A DNA stretch of 64,000 nt, from assembly GCA_021234155.1 (NCBI GenBank), contig JAJEKV010000066.1, positions 6,360,800 to 6,424,799 on the forward strand. Reading direction: 5' to 3'. Within the stretch, counting starts at the first letter, position 1; each line of letters opens with the position of its first letter. The position numbers and the translations under genes are program-made. The notes beneath the pieces are model-generated. The model searched no databases and had not been told where the DNA came from. It worked only from the letters and a program-made list of their open reading frames with translations. The DNA is from Isoetes taiwanensis (Eukaryota > Streptophyta > Lycopodiopsida > Isoetales > Isoetaceae). Shown one piece after another: positions 45,279 through 57,466 of this stretch.

Positions 45279-47530
45279 TTGAAGGCCGATAGCACTACAT
45301 CTGATGGATTTATTCCAAAAAAACTCCCTCCTTTCAAAATTAACCTTAGAAATCTCACACCTGCTGACGATAGCCCGCAGCCCAGCAGCTCTCAAACCCC
45401 CCCCTCAGCCTCCTCTAAACTAGCATTGACATGGCCCCATGCACCTGCCATTCCAAATGAGTTGAAGTTCAATCCTAAGAGGAACGCAAGATGGCGAGCA
45501 AACCACTTTCGAAGCTTGAACAGTTCAAAAGGTTTTACCCCTTAGGGGTTAATTGGTTTACAAAGATTTCTATTTTTGATTGTGAACCTGCACCAGCAAA
45601 CTTGACACACAGAATGCGGTCAAATGACCATGTTCAAACTCTGGTTAAAAGCTTCAAGACATACCCGACAGAGGTCCTCACACCTCGGCGACGCCGTCGT
45701 CCGCTTGACCCTATTACCGTGTAACGATTTCATTATCTTTTGGACACTCGTTATGTAGATTTGACTTGATGGTTGTCTATCTTTCAGGAGGAGGGTGACA
45801 TGGAGCAATCCAGAAGATTTGAAGGGCAAGAAATTTTATATTATTTCTGGCAACCACAGTATTTGCGCGGCAAAACTCCTTTGTTCTATTGTCGGCCGTT
45901 GGAGCAAAGAACTAGAATTTGCCAAAGTATATGCTAGAAGAAGATCGAGGGTGCTCAACGGAAATCTTACAGACAAGGAATATATAGAGTTGAGTATTCA
46001 ATGCAACGAAGTAATTGCAAACACCGTGTACAGAGAGCCACTGATTGAAAAACTGCAACAACTTCGTCATCAGCACAAGGCTTATGGCTGTCCTCCACAA
46101 GGACCTATAGGGACAGCTACAACTTCAGCTTGGAAGGTATTTATTTATTTTCTACTCGCCAACATCGCGGCCGCGATCTTGATGACCTTTGCTTCTGCAG
46201 GATTTCCATGAAATTGCAACGACCACCTTGAAAGTGCAGGAGCTTAAGGATGAAAAACAATTCATTTTTATGGATGAGAAGGTTTTTAAGAAGTTAATGG
46301 AAGTTGCCGGTCTGTGGGTGAGTCGTAAACTCAGTGACGACCATGGTGAGTTTCCGGACAAGCCATCCAAAGATTTCTTTAACAAGACCTGGCTCCGGAT
46401 GCTACGAGGTATGTCGAATCTGCGAGGGTGTCACAAACCGCTTTCGATGAGATTATAGAAGGCAAGACGTATTTAAAGGTGCAAATGAGGGTTATAGCGG
46501 GAGATTTGATTGCAAACAACGGACAACCCGACATCGTAACCCTCACTTTTATGAGGCGCGAAATTTTATCTTATGCCACAAATTTGCTGCAGAAGGATTT
46601 CGATAGCTGGGAGGAATTGCTTCAGGCTTTTCCTGATCTGAATGAACAGAGAATACTGGATATATCGATCTGCGTACTGAGTGCGTGAAGGCTAACTATA
46701 ACAAGGATCATACACAAGGTAACCTACCACGTAGCCTTTCCGAGCCAATCAGAATATTCTAAAGCCAGAAGAGGCTAGAAAAAGAAAGGAAAAGAAAAAT
46801 ATTGTCATAGCAGTGACGAAGGATGGCATCCCTACTTCCTCCCAAGTGTCGAGAAGAATGCGACATTGATATTCATTGACATCCGAGGGATAAACAAGGT
46901 ATGGGATTGCAAGAAATACACGATCTATTTACAAGGATAGCTACCATGACGAATGCCAAAATTTATCACTTGGTTATTATCATGCGCCAAATGAATTTGC
47001 CCAATTGCTTGTATGCGATCGGGAATTCAAATTCAGGTGGCTACCTATCTTTAGGTTCTTATGAAGAAATGGGATGGGAGAGCAAACGAAGGGTGAAAGA
47101 ACATCGATGCTTTATTAGTCATATGTGCATTAACAGGAGTGATGTTCGGTAGCACCCGTGCAACCAGAGCTGGAGCTTAAGCCTATCTCCACACCGCAGC
47201 AAGGCTCCTAAGTCAACACCATTGCCTCCAATGCCGCTAACAGTAATGAGGATGCCGATGAGAAGATAAAAAAAGAAATTTCAGACTCTTTTACAGCAAA
47301 CCAAGATTCAAATGGGCGGCAATGGAAGGAGATCTTGTATTGAAATGTCACCTGAAAACCTCGATGCCTACCATATTGTTGAACAGCCGGTGCCAACCGA
47401 TGGTTGCATTCGATTTCTTTTCCGGCCGACTTCTCGTGTTGCTCTTATGCAAGGCAAAAAGAGCGTGGCCTTCGAAAAGTTCAGTAAAGTGTGCCGGTTT
47501 CGAGGGCGTTCTTGGAAACGCTTGAGAAAA
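45279..47530 (+). pseudogene. ParB-like domain / DNA methyltransferase fusion, multi-exon, decayed
   Basis: After a Pro/Ser-rich segment and a frameshift near 45,500 comes LEQFKRFYPLGVNWFTKISI and SNDHVQTLVKSFKTYPTEVL. An intron (GTAACG donor at 45,722, CTTTCAG acceptor at 45,787) joins in frame to TWSNPEDLKGKKFYIISGNH and SICAAK. The G-N-H-S/R motif in this setting is that of ParB/Srx-type nucleotide-binding domains. A 64-bp intron (about 46,137-46,200) carrying a GATCGCG palindrome leads to DFHEIATTTLKVQELKDEKQ and further helical frames (to 46,688). Near 47,430 a weak VAFDFFSG may be the remains of methyltransferase motif I, seen intact as VLDAFSGTG in the gene at 30.2 kb. ParB-methyltransferase fusions are known from bacteria and phages. 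The methyltransferase part here is uncertain. Confidence 0.55.
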
Positions 47531-48736
47531 TGGCCAATCAAAGTACGGGGAGTTTGAAGAAGAAGAGAAAGCGAGAATGTTGAGCCCGATCCACCGCCCA
47601 ACATCGGTATCACCCAAAAACACAGATCTATCAAACCCGATTCCATTTTGGAGAACCTCGATGCTAAGTCCTCTGAAGAGAAAATGGCGTAAACAAAAGC
47701 GCTTGCTTGAAGAGCTAAAAAGGTATAGAAGCCCCGAGCCCACTTTTCAAAAATTGAGTGCACTTAATGAGAAGTTTGATGGGTACATGCCTTTCTTGAC
47801 AAACGAACATAAGTTTCAATACGTGGGTGTAGAACACATGGAAACAGACCACCAAAGACATGGAAGGCACTAACAAAGACATGGAAGCGCACCAACAAAG
47901 ACATGGAAACCGACGAAGATGAGGTTCTCGGACACAAGAGCATCGTGTACACAAAGAAGAAGCGTAAGCTCTCTCATCCACGCAGATTGCTAATGAATCG
48001 GAGAAGGAACTTATAGGCGGGAGCAAAGGGCAGACGGATGAAAAATGGGAGCCTGATTCACATCTGCAAAGCGCCATCGCAAACGCCATGGGTGTTCGAT
48101 TCCGTGAGGTCACAAAGTTATTCGAGAGATGGACACAACACAAGCTATGGAATTGGGTAGAGAGCATGTCAACCGCATGGCCAATGAAATGGGTGTGATA
48201 CGATCAAGTATCTGAAACACAATCAGAATAATGAATGTTGTATATTACTTCCTTCAATGGAAATTTTGGTTTCAGGAATATGTATTACCATATCTTTTTG
48301 TCTTTAACCATAGCTTTTACCATATGTTTAATGCTAAAAATAATCACGACCGCAATCCTCTATAGCAATTATCTGGCTTTAAATACTGAATTTTTTGTGA
48401 TATGCTTGCTCCTCGGTACCTTATTTTAACACAATGCTCTCATATGGTCTTAATAAAAGGCTCATTATTTTGTCTCCTTTCAGGTAAAAACATCGCGTTC
48501 GCGATTCTTGCGATAAGTTTGTGCATTCCCTCCTACTACCTTCTACTGGCGATGGACCTTTGCATGAGCTGTAAAAATTATATTTCCGCAGAACACTGAA
48601 TCATTTGCAGAATTTGTGCAAAAAAAACGCCAACTTTTACTCAGTTGGTAGCAGTTTTTGAACTGTATGGCTACCCGCTAACCTATTTCATGCTAAACGA
48701 GAATTCCAAATTTCTCTAATTAATGAAATCATGCTT
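47531..48736. other. 3' part of the 10.5-kb element
   Basis: Degenerate coding-like sequence (for example 47,577-47,873, Lys/Arg-rich) followed by an AT-rich tail that holds one palindrome copy (48,490-48,508) and the right terminal inverted repeat. Confidence 0.45.
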
Positions 48737-48742
48737 ATTAAT

Positions 48743-49576
48743 GCGGCCTGTGCATAAGAGCCCGCCTGGCTGTGGGTGGCGGACCGGCTGACAAGGAAGG
48801 GCTTGTCTGATCACAGTTGATCCCTCTGGTGCGTAGCGATGGCCGGGGAACATTGTGGGCTAGGCCTAATACCCTGGCACTGCGTGAGGGCAGGGTATGG
48901 GCTCGACACCTCTTGGGTGATGCATCATCTTCTAGGGGTTCAAGTCAGATATCTGAAGCAAAGGCTCTCTAGCTCGCCTGTGATTGGCATGAACCTTCTG
49001 GAGGAGAGTGATCTCCTCCTGCCTCATCGGGAGCTGGGGAGATGCAACCCAGTAGTAGCCCTTTGGCTATGAACCCGGCAGGCTACGGTCAGGCTCCAAT
49101 ACTTTTCAGCCTATCTGCAAAGTATGCACAGGAGGGGCGGATGGAGTGGACTACCCAACGACCATGTTTCTATGCCAGCCAAATCCATTTGCCATGAATT
49201 ATGTCTGCATTGTTATCCGGAGACCCAAGCCGTCGGGCCTTTCCCCAAGAGTCTGAGCCTGGGTAGGATTTCCCCATGTTATGTTGATGTACGGATGTGT
49301 TGTTGCAGCTACTGTGATATGGTGGACCACCCTTCGAGGTGGGTATGTTATTGTTGATTGATGTCATGTGCTCATGTGTGTTTACGCTTCCACAGCTAGA
49401 TCGATCCCGAGGGAGACGGGATGAATGACACGTCCATTCTTCCCCGTCGGGTTCTTGGCCACCAGCAAGAGCCCGATGTTAGGTGGACGGCCTCATGTCG
49501 TGGCGAATCTTTGGTTTGAGGGATGATCTCCGTTTGTATCTGATCGGGGCATCGATATAGGAGCCGGGCCGTCACA
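48743..49576 (+). repeat. 5' LTR, second part
   Basis: It continues the LTR after the inserted element, from GCGGCCTGTGCATAAGAGCC to CGTCACA. It aligns throughout with the 3' half of the chromovirus LTR and with the truncated LTR at 12.4 kb. Confidence 0.88.
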
Positions 49577-49577
49577 A

Positions 49578-49590
49578 TGGTATCAGAGCC
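49578..49590 (+). other. Primer binding site (initiator-Met tRNA)
   Basis: TGGTATCAGAGCC, one base after the LTR end, is the standard plant primer site complementary to the 3' end of initiator-Met tRNA. Confidence 0.9.
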
Positions 49591-49796
49591 TTGATCGTGG
49601 CAGACCAAGATCGAGCACTGACCGTATTCCTATAGGAACTAACTAATCTAGACATTCAGTCTTGGAGATAAAAGCCCAGGAATAGAGTTAGTAATTATCT
49701 AGAATTAGGATAATTAGAGAACATAACTAAGATGGAATAGATAGAAGAAAAGCCTCCTAAGAAAGCCTAGTAAATTTTAGTCACTTTTTTGGCCGA

Positions 49797-50890
49797 CACC
49801 TCCAAGGATGCGCCAGGAGCATGTTAGGTTCATACCTAATTGGTCTCTCGCGCACGCTTAGAGGGGTCACCCCATATGAACCCTAGAACTCGGCCTTAGG
49901 CGCCCCAAATTGTAAAATAAAAGATAATATCCCATTTAAAAAGCTCGAATTAGCTAGATTTGTATGCTAAAACACAGAAAAACATTAAGTAAAAGTCATT
50001 TTGGAGCAACACCTCCAAGGGTGCGCCAGGGCATAGTTAGGTCATGACCTAACACTCTTCTCGCGCATGCTTAGAGGGGTCCCCTAAAAGTGACCTCGGA
50101 ATTTGATCAAAACTTACTCAAATTGTAAAAGTAATGATAGAATCTTGCTTAGAATGCTTAAATTAGTGGAAAAGGCATGTTAAATTGTGTAAATTGGATA
50201 AATTTAGAGCAGAAAGGATCAACACCTCTAAGGGTGCGCCAGGGCATAGTTAGGTCTGGACCTAACACCCTCCTCGCGCACGCTTAGAGGGGTTCGGGAG
50301 AAAAATAGTTGAAGAAGACCCAGATTCGATTCGAGATATGGAGGATTTCATCAACAAACCAAGAAAATAAGCAAGGCAGAGATGGAGGTCGTGCAACACT
50401 TTGAAGACTCATTGGCATGCACGCTCCATGCAAAAAGAGTCACGCTTCAACCAAAGAACATGAGACTGGCCAAATACATCAAGAGGACAGATAAATAGAA
50501 CAGAAGCTACTTTTTGTAACTAACAGGCTTATATGTAAAGTGTGAAAATTTGAATAATAAGGATATATAGTTGTTTAAAACGTGCATTGAATCAAGTATA
50601 GTAGTAGTTAAGGAGCAAATGTGAAATTTTGGGTAAAAAGAGGCCAACACCTCTAAGGGTGCGCCAGGGCATAGTTAGGTCTGGACCTAACACCCTCCTC
50701 GCGCACGCTTAGAGGGGTCCAGTCAACTGGACCCTTGATCAGCCACTTACCTGCTCCAAATGAAGTAAATAAGCAAAGAAACTTGCAGTTCAGAAGAAAA
50801 TAAGTAGGAATTCAGGTCTTTGAACTTGTTTTTGGCATCCATTAGACATAAATAGACCAACACTATGCTCTCGCGCATGCTTAGAGGGGT
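49797..50890 (+). repeat. ~212-bp tandem units each with a conserved double hairpin
   Basis: A ~72-bp block recurs at 49,797, 50,010, 50,223, 50,648 and as a half copy at 50,861, that is, at multiples of ~212 bp except the last. Each block has outer arms (CACCTCTAAGGGTGCGCCAG against the reverse complement of CGCGCACGCTTAGAGGGG). It also has an inner palindrome, for example GTTAGGTCATGACCTAAC. The spacers are diverged but alignable. The array sits just inside the primer binding site, where packaging or dimerisation signals usually lie. Confidence 0.8.
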
Positions 50891-53800
50891 CCGATTTTTC
50901 AAACCCCATAACTTGAGCTACAGAGCTCCAAATCGCCTGAAATTTGTTGCAATAGGACCATTAGACAGCCTAGAATCAATTTATGACCCAAATTAGACTA
51001 GAAATGCCAAACCCCAGCTCAAAATGACCAAAATTGCTCAAACCCTTGAATTGTTTTTCCAAACTGTGGTTTGTTTGTAAATAGAAGCATACCCCATTAG
51101 TACCTCACAAGTATTGCTCTCGGCTCAAAGCTGATGCCTTATTCCTAGATAGAAGTGCCCAAGAACACCCCTTTGTTATAGTCATCTAGACCTCAGCATA
51201 GCAACCCAAGTCCAACTGTTGGTACATCACCTCTGCTCATGCCAAAGGCATAAACCTTGACCTAATTTTGTGTCCTTCTAATTGACACTCCCTATTGCCA
51301 GGATACCTAGAAAGGAGCTAGAGTCTAGAGCTGCCCAAGTCACTCCATGTGTAGAGATTGGACTCCCCCAAACTAACTTTGCTAGTTATGCCTCAAACAT
51401 CATGGAGGTTTTGCAAAACAACCCTCATTTCATGCCATACCACACATCCTAATGTCCATAGACTTGGAGATTATAGATATGTCTCCAGTAATGCTGCTCG
51501 AGCCATCTTGCTTGCTTATAGAGCCCAAAATGTTGTAGGAGAGCCCTTCAAGTGGACCCTTAGACTCTAGAATATACGAGCATTGCTTTCGAAGTACAGG
51601 GCCAGAGCCACAGAAGAGCTAGAGGCGCAACTTCTTGAAGACATCAAGGTCCCAGCCGATGTACAGACAGATAAGGAGAGGAGACCGAAAAGGCAGACCC
51701 AAGAGAGGGAAGCACAACGACAAACACCTCAACTGACAAACGAGTAGAACAGGACAACACCGGCCTATCATCAATTCATCAAATGGGAAGAATATTTGGT
51801 AACCAGCGGCATCAAGAATTTTCTAGATGTCAACCTCCCGGCTACCATGTCCACGAGGTCACATCAGAAAGAGGATCTCGACGCCTTCACCAACTTGACG
51901 CACATGAGTTTCAAATGGAAGAATGCAAGGCAGCAAAATACAGTGCGGGGAAGGCGTTAGACATCGATGCCACGTTGGCATCACGAGCTAAGGTCGAGGG
52001 GCATAATCTTTCATCGAGGAGAGAAGTCATGGCGACCACGGGAGCCGTATAGAAACCAGGAGGGAAGACAACCCGCGACCTTGCAGCCCAAGAGCTCAAG
52101 CAAATGTAAGGCAACGTCAACAAAAGGAGCAACCAAGCTAAGCAACCACAAAGCACCTAAAGCGACCGGGGCGAGCTTCCGGCTCCCTTGCACCAGCGGA
52201 GAAACTTTCATCGGTTCCAAAAGTAGGAGACCATGAGGGAAGGAGGCGCTATATCGGGGAAGGAACATCTCCAACTTGAAGGCCTATATCAGCATTAGGG
52301 GCAAGATCAAGGAGGAGAATATTCGCTCGAACAAGAATTCGGGACCCGTAAAACACCTAGAAACCAAAGGAAGGGCGACTTTACTACGTCAGCCAAGGAG
52401 TCGCGAGACTTCGAATGGATAGGACCCAAAGGGCGGAGGAGGCGACCTAGCCAGCCAGGTACAAATCACGCAAAGGCAACGGGAAGGAGTTAGGGTAGGT
52501 GCAATGGAGATGACCACACTTCCAAGCACGGAGAGGCACCTCGGAATAAAGCAAAGCCCAATCAACAATGGTGCACTCCGGAAATTCAACCTCTGAGGAA
52601 ATGACAATGCACGCCTCACCGACCACGATCTCGAGCTTGAAGACATTCAAGAACGCCCGTACCTTGGCCGGTGATCAACCGATCAATGGCACCGCACATC
52701 GGGCAACCTTGCAAACGACACCCTTCGCATATAGGGGCGTTGGCGGTCACCACATTCCCTACGACGGACATACACATTAAGGAGGAGCATCTTTTCAAGG
52801 GATCACATCGGCGAACACTCTTAAACTTGGGGTGACGAGCTCGGATCAGACATGAAGCTCAACAATAGTAGCGACATCTCAAGGAATCACGAGTCAATCG
52901 AACGAAGAAGATGCAGCAAAACCCGAAGGATCAAACGCGATAGGAGGAGGGGAAACCCTAAAGGAGTATAAACATTTAAGTAGATCTTTGTAGTTGTTTT
53001 GAAAAAGTGGATGAATTAAAATCCCAATGTAAATGCGTATATGTCTATTGTATATCTCGGGTGCTCACAGATATAGTGGAGAAACATGAGTTTAAAGTCA
53101 TGTTTTATGGATTTAGCGCTTAGATCAGGAAGCTCCTTCACTTCGACTACCAAATGAGGAAGCACGGAAGCACAACTATAGCCCAAGATCAAAATGGAAG
53201 AGCAAGTACGAGGGAGAAACGACCAGATCGCCCAAGCAAACCTTCGACTCCAAACACTTCGGGAAGTGCCCTCAAGTAGAAGACCGCTCGTCCACCCAAT
53301 GTCAGAATAAGAGACAACACCGGTCATGTCAAGATCATTAGCGCTGCACCAGGACATCGTCAGGGCACACCACTACCTCTTGTGGCAGCGGCAACCCTTA
53401 ACGAACTTATGACACGAGTGGCCTCAACAATAGAAGGAGGAACGACCCGACATCAACGAGCCAACTAAGAAGGCAATATCTCGACAACCATAATTCCACC
53501 TTGTGGTAATATAGGGTGATGCGCTATGACACGTGTATTAGATGGAGATGCACTTACGAAAGGCACTGTGACGAGGAGATATGCCTTCCACAACTAGGTG
53601 ATGGCTTCGTCAGGTACTCCTACCAGTAATTAGAAGAGAACAAGCCGATCATATCTCCGACATGTGGCACGTCAAACGCCCAAGGTAGAAGCATTCGACA
53701 CCTTAACGACAAGGATAGCAACTGAAGCACCTTCGGCAAAAAGAGAGTTCAAGATAATAGCCAGGCTATTCGACGACAAGAGTATATCTAAGGTAGGTAC

Positions 53801-56800
53801 TTCTTCAACTCAAGGGTCAAGCTGTGCAGATATAAGGATCCATCATCCCGACAATATAGCCAGCAGGGAGGAGAGCCATGAAGCTTTACTTGACAGAGAG
53901 ACCGACATGCATATAGGGACAAAGATCAGGAACTGAAAGCTGGAGAAGTGCTAGCAACCGACTTCTTCCACGAGCTCCCTAGAGGCAACAGGAGGATCAA
54001 AACTGACGGGCACAATCAAAACCACCGGAGGGTACCTCAAGATAAGAAGACGGCATAGCACTGTGGAACGTGACAACGTCCAAGCCATGTGATCGAGGGC
54101 ATCAAACAAGTAAGATTGGAAGCTCGACGGAGAAGCAACTAGGCGAGCCGAGCCGATGACTTGCACGCGGACTTGCATGCAAATTGGTGAATCCAAGGAT
54201 CAACGATTCAAAGAACAACTGCAGAAGAGAACAACTCCAGAGGAGTATATAGCCAAAGGAATCGCGCACAGCCTCAAGAGACGCCTCCAAATAGCTTCAA
54301 GTATCATGAAGGAGGAACAATTACCGCCCAAGAACAGGATCAGGAAGCAAACCGAAATGTCGAAGCATCAACGACCAGCACACCTTTAGTTAGAATGTGA
54401 TGCAAAGCGTGTTGTGCCATAACCGACAAACACCGGAGGGCCCAAGTATATCAACAAGTTACCCCGGAGTACGAGATGACGTACAAATAGGAGGATATAG
54501 ATCGTCAACACCATTGCACCAGGAGGAACACCGATGACATTGCCAAGGAGTAGGTGTGCAACTCGAAGAGAGGCACAAGGGAGACTTAATAGCTCTAGTA
54601 GTAATTGTAATTATGTAAGCTATATGCTTTGCATATATAGTTCCCTTGTTATTCCTTCCCTCCCATAGCGTAATAAATCAAAGGAAGAGATGTCAGGCAA
54701 TTTGCAGGGATGAAGCAATCAACATCCTCAACATTCTTCGGGCAACAAGAGGACTCGACGTATGAGACGTCGATGGAGTCGAAGAAACAATATCGGATAC
54801 AGAGTCGTCCTTTAGCTGCCAAGACAAAAAGTTCAAGATGAAAGATCTTTTTCAATGGCACCACCTTCAGGCTTTTGAAAAGCGGCATGGAAGATTTCAA
54901 GTGATCAACTACACCATCAAGCCACCAGCAATGAGAGGCTTCTAACGAACAAAGTCAACCTCTACATCAAAGGGGAGCCACCGTCAAAGGAGAGATCAAG
55001 TATCGAAATGACTCGAAGAACGTACCTTGCTACTTCAAGCAGGCAACGAGTGGATGAGCTTCTAGCAAGCTCAGGGATCTAAGGCCATGGGGCCTAGTAG
55101 GTTAAATGTATGGACGGCAACATCCTTATGGACTAGAAGGCATTGCCGGATATTCTCGCTGAAAGGATTGCCCCAATATTGAGCTAAGCGTCAAGGATTG
55201 GGAAGGAAACGCATAGGAGTGACTAAAATTATACACGATTGTTAACAGTCATCCAACGTATTGAAACCACTTGGTGAGATTGATCTCCTCGCTAAGAAGG
55301 AATCATTACTAGGATAATTGTGACCATGTATAAATCTAGCACCTCCAAAAGAATAATCCAACCGAAAGAAAAGAAGTAATCTAACAAGTCCGGCCAACTT
55401 GTTACGATGGCATCAATTCGATTGGTAGGAATATTCCAAGAATTTAAATAACTAAGAAAGGGGGAATCTCTAGAATATAAAAGAATAATACATGTAAGGT
55501 ACATCTAAAATAAGAATTATAGTAATCAAATAGTCTTTTGAGACAAAAGGAATTGTCGTCATGACAAAACCTTGTGGTTTAGAATCGTTCTAACCAAGTA
55601 GGTAACCCATAACTATATTGAAATAAATGATAACATAATATGTGCATCCATCTTAGATGGTTATATATGTTAGCTAAGGCTAGTAAAGTAATGCGCTAAG
55701 TAAGAAGCGTATAACCTCTTAAGGGGAGAGAATAGATATGACGTTGTGTACAACGTCATTGAAGGGGTGCAGGACCATTTTCTTTTCGAAGAAAGTGGGA
55801 GGGCTCAATTTTTTTGATTGAACGTACTTGCATCGAATTGACCGACCCGTAGAATAGAGTTCACTCCGGCAATGGCCGAAGCGAATAGAGCGTAAGATAG
55901 ATAGATACCTTAGTGCTCAGGAGGCCTTCAACGTGCGAGACTGACGTAGTAGCTAACTACACCAATGAAGTGGAGCAAAACTATGGGAGCAATGCAACGG
56001 CCAAGTCATCTCCAAAATTACTCGACGCCGGCTCAATGGGTGGATGCGTTCTAGCCTTAGGTAAGGTGTGTGCATGCATTATAAGCTTTAATGTGTCTTA
56101 TAGATAAGTTAAATATAGATCCTAATAACTGGATAGAAATTGTTGTACGTATATGTATCATAGGGAAATAAGTTAAATAACAACGGTAATGTGAGGTACC
56201 ATGTTAATTAATCCTTCGCAAGGATGCAATTCCTTACAAGGATAGCTATATGACCTCGGGTCCTTATAAATATAAATAGAAAATAGGATTCAGATATACT
56301 TAAGTGCATCTTAGGGATATACTTCCAAGGGTAATGCAGGACCCAAGGAAGAGAATAAGAAGCACATCTAATTCTTGTGTATGATAATTAAAACCTTGTC
56401 TATGTAACAATAGGTCTAAACCAGGGTTATTGTTAAAATAATCGCGATCTAAAAGTCCTTAAATATTGCAAAGCTTAGAGTAAATATAATTGTACTATCG
56501 GAAGTAATGTATCCGATACTATGATAATGTTAATTCATAAATATTACCTTAGGGTAATTATGTTAATCGCATGCATTAAAAGAGCCAGCAGAAATCATGC
56601 AGGTTTCAAGTTAATCTACGCATGCAGCCTATGCTAGGTATGGGTTGCATGCGTTGTTACCGATGATGAGACCACTACGGTGATCTCTAGGACGTGGTGG
56701 AATGTCAATGTAGGCATGACCGCGGTTCCGCTTGGATGAGTAGAAGGTAGATTAAAAAGTCTACTTCCGTCCCACGGAAGTAGACGACCTCGAGAGATAA

Positions 56801-57453
56801 GAGGTCATTCAGGAATGCATTGATAGGAAAGCACCTCTAGTCAATGCCTACCATGGGAAGGATCCTTCACGCCCAAATACGGGGAGGACGCCATCCTTCA
56901 TGCCAAATGCCACTAAAGGTGTAGGCATGAGTGTCATCCTAGGCATTATAGGGCGCTGTCTCTACGGCCACGATGGAAGAAGCATCCTCTTCCTACGCCG
57001 GGAGATTAGTCATGCATCCATTTAGTTAATTAGATGGGTGGTTACCTTATAACCATAATTTTGTTAATAATTAAAATGGTATTAATGTAGTGTCGACCTG
57101 CGGGCCAATAGAGCGCTCCGGAGGGCAAGGAAGTCGAGCTACGAAGACTTGCAACACAAGTTTTGTTGGAGAGTACCTCGAAGGATAATTGTATATGAAA
57201 TTAATAAATCTTGATAAACTTAAATGTCGTATTAAGTAAGGCTAATAAGTACCTTGCTTTAATAAAGTTATAAATTGATAAGTTATTGGGATAATGCAAT
57301 GTCCTAGTAATGTTTTTAAAAAAATATATTACCTTAGAGTAATTCTAATAATTGTGTAAGTATAATAGTAATAAATTGTATGCATCAAGTTGGTTGCAGG
57401 ACAGGAAGATCCCAAGGTGGGGAGACTCCTGATGCTGCGGACAACATCAATTC
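50891..57453 (+). other. Non-coding interior of the LTR element
   Basis: Purine-rich sequence with only short open frames. I looked for protease, reverse transcriptase, RNase H and integrase signatures and saw none. The last ~820 bp (56,640-57,466) match, in reverse complement, the region between pol and LTR of the chromovirus (59,308-60,110). Confidence 0.65.
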
Positions 57454-57466
57454 AAGGTGGGGAGAA
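57454..57466 (+). other. Polypurine tract
   Basis: AAGGTGGGGAGAA directly precedes the LTR start TGTGACG. The chromovirus has the same tract on the other strand. Confidence 0.85.

Larger units (their letters stand above)
42844..48508. repeat. Dispersed GATCGCG(G/A)(C/T)CGCGATC palindromes of the 10.5-kb element
   Basis: Copies or variants lie at 42,844-42,857, 44,177-44,192, 44,241-44,258, 44,304-44,323, 44,384-44,401, 44,498-44,514, 46,162-46,180 and 48,490-48,508. The best copy, ATCGCGGCCGCGAT, lies inside a 64-bp intron of the ParB-like gene. None of this kind was noticed outside the element. Confidence 0.75.
38201..48736. mobile_element. 10.5-kb DNA element with terminal inverted repeats, inserted in the LTR
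   Basis: Its ends carry the inverted repeat AAGCATGATTTCATTAATT (38,210-38,228, and reversed at 48,718-48,736), identical over 19 bases; nine further bases (TCCCAATTA) precede it only on the left. ATTAAT flanks both sides (38,195-38,200 and 48,737-48,742), consistent with a 6-bp target duplication. The host LTR on either side is continuous when compared with the chromovirus LTR. Cargo: two LDPWL-family copies, a DUF7869 transposase relic, a DUF8039-like fragment, a ParB-like/methyltransferase pseudogene and repeated GATCGCG palindromes. Superfamily unknown. Confidence 0.75.

Noticed and set aside
30236-48736. Endogenous giant virus or bacterial contamination, suggested by the methyltransferase and ParB-like genes
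   Set aside because: The genes have spliceosomal introns and lie among plant transposons; no capsid, polymerase or other viral core gene is visible.
50891-56600. Hidden gag-pol in the interior of the non-autonomous LTR element
   Set aside because: No protease, reverse transcriptase, RNase H or integrase signature was seen in any listed frame.
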